Of a stretch of DNA of 43,074 nt, positions 41,681 to 43,074 are shown piece after piece. The stretch spans positions 1 to 43,074 of the forward strand of contig JAFQKA010000031.1 in assembly GCA_017397175.1 (NCBI GenBank). The letters are read 5' to 3'. The DNA comes from Clostridia bacterium (lineage in GTDB: Bacteria > Bacillota > Clostridia > Oscillospirales > CAG-272). Both the position numbers and the translations under genes were made by a program. Below the pieces are notes generated by a model. The model was not told where the DNA came from. It did not search any database and saw nothing but the letters and a program-made list of their open reading frames with translations. Position 1 is the first letter of the stretch; each line of letters starts with the position of its first letter.

Positions 41681-42661
41681 TTATTCGCCTCTGAGCTTTT
41701 TGCCAAGCTGACGGAGAATGTCAACCGAGGGTGCGGGGATCCTTCCCAGATGGTCGGGACCTACGTTGAGCAGATAGTTGATACCTCTTGCGTTGAGAGA
41801 TTCCTTGATCTCAAAAAGTCTGTTCGCATCCTTCCATTCCTGGTCAAAGGACTTATAGCCCCAGGTCTTGTTGAGCGTTGCGGGACATTCAAAGAGGGTC
41901 ATAGAGGTCTCCTCGCTCGTGTCGAACAGGATCCTGTTGTCGCCCGTGGAGCGGTAGTCGCCCAGACCGTTTCCAATTCTGGAGTTTACCAAGGCATTGG
42001 GCTGGTACTTCTTTATCAGATCGTAAAGTTCTTGGCTCTGTGCAGGGGTGATCGCGCGGGGCGTGTCACACCAGATCAGGCAAAGCTCGCCGTACTTTGT
42101 AAGGATCTCGGTCATCTGCGTCTTGATCTTTGTCTCAAAGAGACGGCTGTAATCCTTTTCCTCCTTGCAGGGCCAGTCCCACTCGTTGGACCAGGGCATA
42201 TCGTCGTGATTGCGCCAAGGGGTATCGTATCCGCCGCCGTCCTTTTCGTGCCAGTCAAGGTCCTGGGAATAGTAAAGACCCAGCTTCATACCGTGCTTCT
42301 GACAAGCCTCGGCAAGCTCTGCGATAATATCGCGGCCAAAGGGAGAGCCTTTTACGCAGTTGTAATCGTCGTATGCGCTGTCAAAGAGCGCAAAGCCCTC
42401 GTGGTGCTTACTTGTTACCACCATATACTGCATTCCCGCGTCCTGAGCGACCTTTACCCATTCTTCTGCGTTAAAAAATATTGGATTGAAAACCTTTGCA
42501 AGCTGTTCGTATTCTGCCTTGGGGATTCTGAATTTAGATTGTGCCCACTCACCGATGTAGTCCATTCTCTGTCCCTTCCATTCGCCGCCGATGACAGAAT
42601 AGAGGCCGAAATGGACCATCATACCGAATTTTGCCTGTTTAAACCATTCTCTGTTTGTCAT
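41681..42661 (-). CDS. Alpha-L-fucosidase, family GH29
   Basis: A 326-aa enzyme releasing alpha-linked fucose from glycans such as mucin or milk oligosaccharides. WFKQAKFGMMVHFGLYSV at the start, TSKHHEGFALFDS (82-94), LYYSQDLDWH near 130 and IWCDTP with the nucleophile Asp199 are standard for the family. Only the catalytic barrel is present; the C-terminal beta-sandwich of longer members is missing, and there is no signal peptide, so it acts on imported substrates. The ATG at 42661 has GGAGG 8 bases upstream. Confidence 0.92.
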   Translation of the reverse strand: MTNREWFKQAKFGMMVHFGLYSVIGGEWKGQRMDYIGEWAQSKFRIPKAEYEQLAKVFNPIFFNAEEWVKVAQDAGMQYMVVTSKHHEGFALFDSAYDDYNCVKGSPFGRDIIAELAEACQKHGMKLGLYYSQDLDWHEKDGGGYDTPWRNHDDMPWSNEWDWPCKEEKDYSRLFETKIKTQMTEILTKYGELCLIWCDTPRAITPAQSQELYDLIKKYQPNALVNSRIGNGLGDYRSTGDNRILFDTSEETSMTLFECPATLNKTWGYKSFDQEWKDANRLFEIKESLNARGINYLLNVGPDHLGRIPAPSVDILRQLGKKLRGE

Positions 42662-42697
42662 TTTCAAGTCCTCCGAGGAAATATGTGTTTTTTCTTT

Positions 42698-42726
42698 ATT
42701 ATACAGCCGCCTCATGGTGAAATCAA
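42698..42726 (-). promoter_or_regulatory. Promoter of the fucosidase
   Basis: TTGATT (42721-42726) and consensus TATAAT (42698-42703) with a 17-base spacer on the minus strand. Confidence 0.82.
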
Positions 42727-43074
42727 TGTGTTTTTTTAATTAAAATATGTGTTTTTTGGTAAAAGCGCGGACTTGTAAGCCTCCCTTGTGTAAAGGGAGG
42801 TGGCATTTTCCAAAGGAAAATGACGGAGGGATTGTGAAAAACATGAAATCTACGGTTGCGTGAGGGGTGAACAGGCTTCATGTCGACGATTTTTTGATCT
42901 CCTTTTCATTGTAAATGAAAAGGAGAAAGGTGGAGTTTCAGAAAATGATATTGTTTTTGAGGATTCATTTGCGTTTGGATTTTCTTTGTCTCATTTCTCT
43001 TGTTTCTTCTTTCGCAAAAGAATAAACAAGAGAAACCAGACGGAAAGAGAAAAAAGAAGAAAGGCGCGCCGCCA
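42727..43074. repeat. Gap with repeats at the right end
   Basis: No gene in this stretch. It holds a two-hairpin unit (42779-42830), the 33-base segment at 42855-42887 that is inverted relative to 37894-37926, and a second copy of the large element (42896-43071) matching 31564-31730, with both of its hairpins recognisable. The window ends just after this element. Confidence 0.85.

Noticed and set aside
41666..42739. A 357-codon open frame opposite the fucosidase gene
   Set aside because: The opposite strand encodes an unmistakable GH29 enzyme; this frame crosses its terminator and promoter.

Overview
The window looks like chromosome of an anaerobic, spore-forming, Gram-positive member of the Clostridia, probably an uncultured gut lineage. 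Sporulation genes (spoIIR, an FtsK/SpoIIIE translocase), cell-wall genes (uppP, alr, a TagA-type glycosyltransferase), sigma-A-type promoters with 17-base spacers, strong AGGAGG-type ribosome sites and host-glycan enzymes (GH4, GH29, SGNH/SASA esterases) all point that way. No rRNA, tRNA, CRISPR array, transposase or phage gene was seen. The first 3.7 kb looks more AT-rich by eye than the centre.

Layout: 0.2-4.8 kb is a sugar-use island (AraC regulator divergent from a MelA-type GH4 enzyme and an SGNH esterase, then gene relics and a small lipoprotein). 4.8-6.7 kb holds a SASA esterase and a two-gene TSUP transporter on the minus strand. 6.8-10.2 kb is ftsK/spoIIIE plus a dTMP-kinase-like gene. 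10.3-17.4 kb is one tightly packed minus-strand operon: U32 peptidase, uppP, HprK-like kinase, PqqD-like protein, membrane-anchored degenerate SGNH protein, uridine-kinase-like protein, alr, flavin reductase. recG follows, flanked on both sides by related hairpin repeats. 20-27.4 kb holds a DUF6106-like protein, the ACT/UPF0210 pair, pfkA, bioY with an AraC regulator, a MecA-like adaptor and an FAD oxidoreductase. 27.8-31.3 kb is a MalF-MalG-ATPase sugar importer without a binding protein.

The most notable region is 31.75-32.2 kb. A near-consensus promoter drives an RNA leader of about 190 nt whose first bases form the 5' arm of a 13-bp helix. Its 3' arm overlaps an antiterminator that competes with an intrinsic terminator, directly before a 65-aa six-cysteine protein. 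This has the logic of a transcriptional riboswitch, of a class I do not recognise.

32.3-37.0 kb is an operon of a family-10-like glycosidase lipoprotein, dusB, a MATE exporter and a WecG/TagA glycosyltransferase. The window ends with spoIIR, a DUF1015 protein, an ABC exporter and an alpha-L-fucosidase. The gaps at 17.5, 20.1, 27.4, 31.5, 37.9 and 42.8 kb carry several families of dispersed hairpin repeats, some shared between gaps in direct or inverted orientation.
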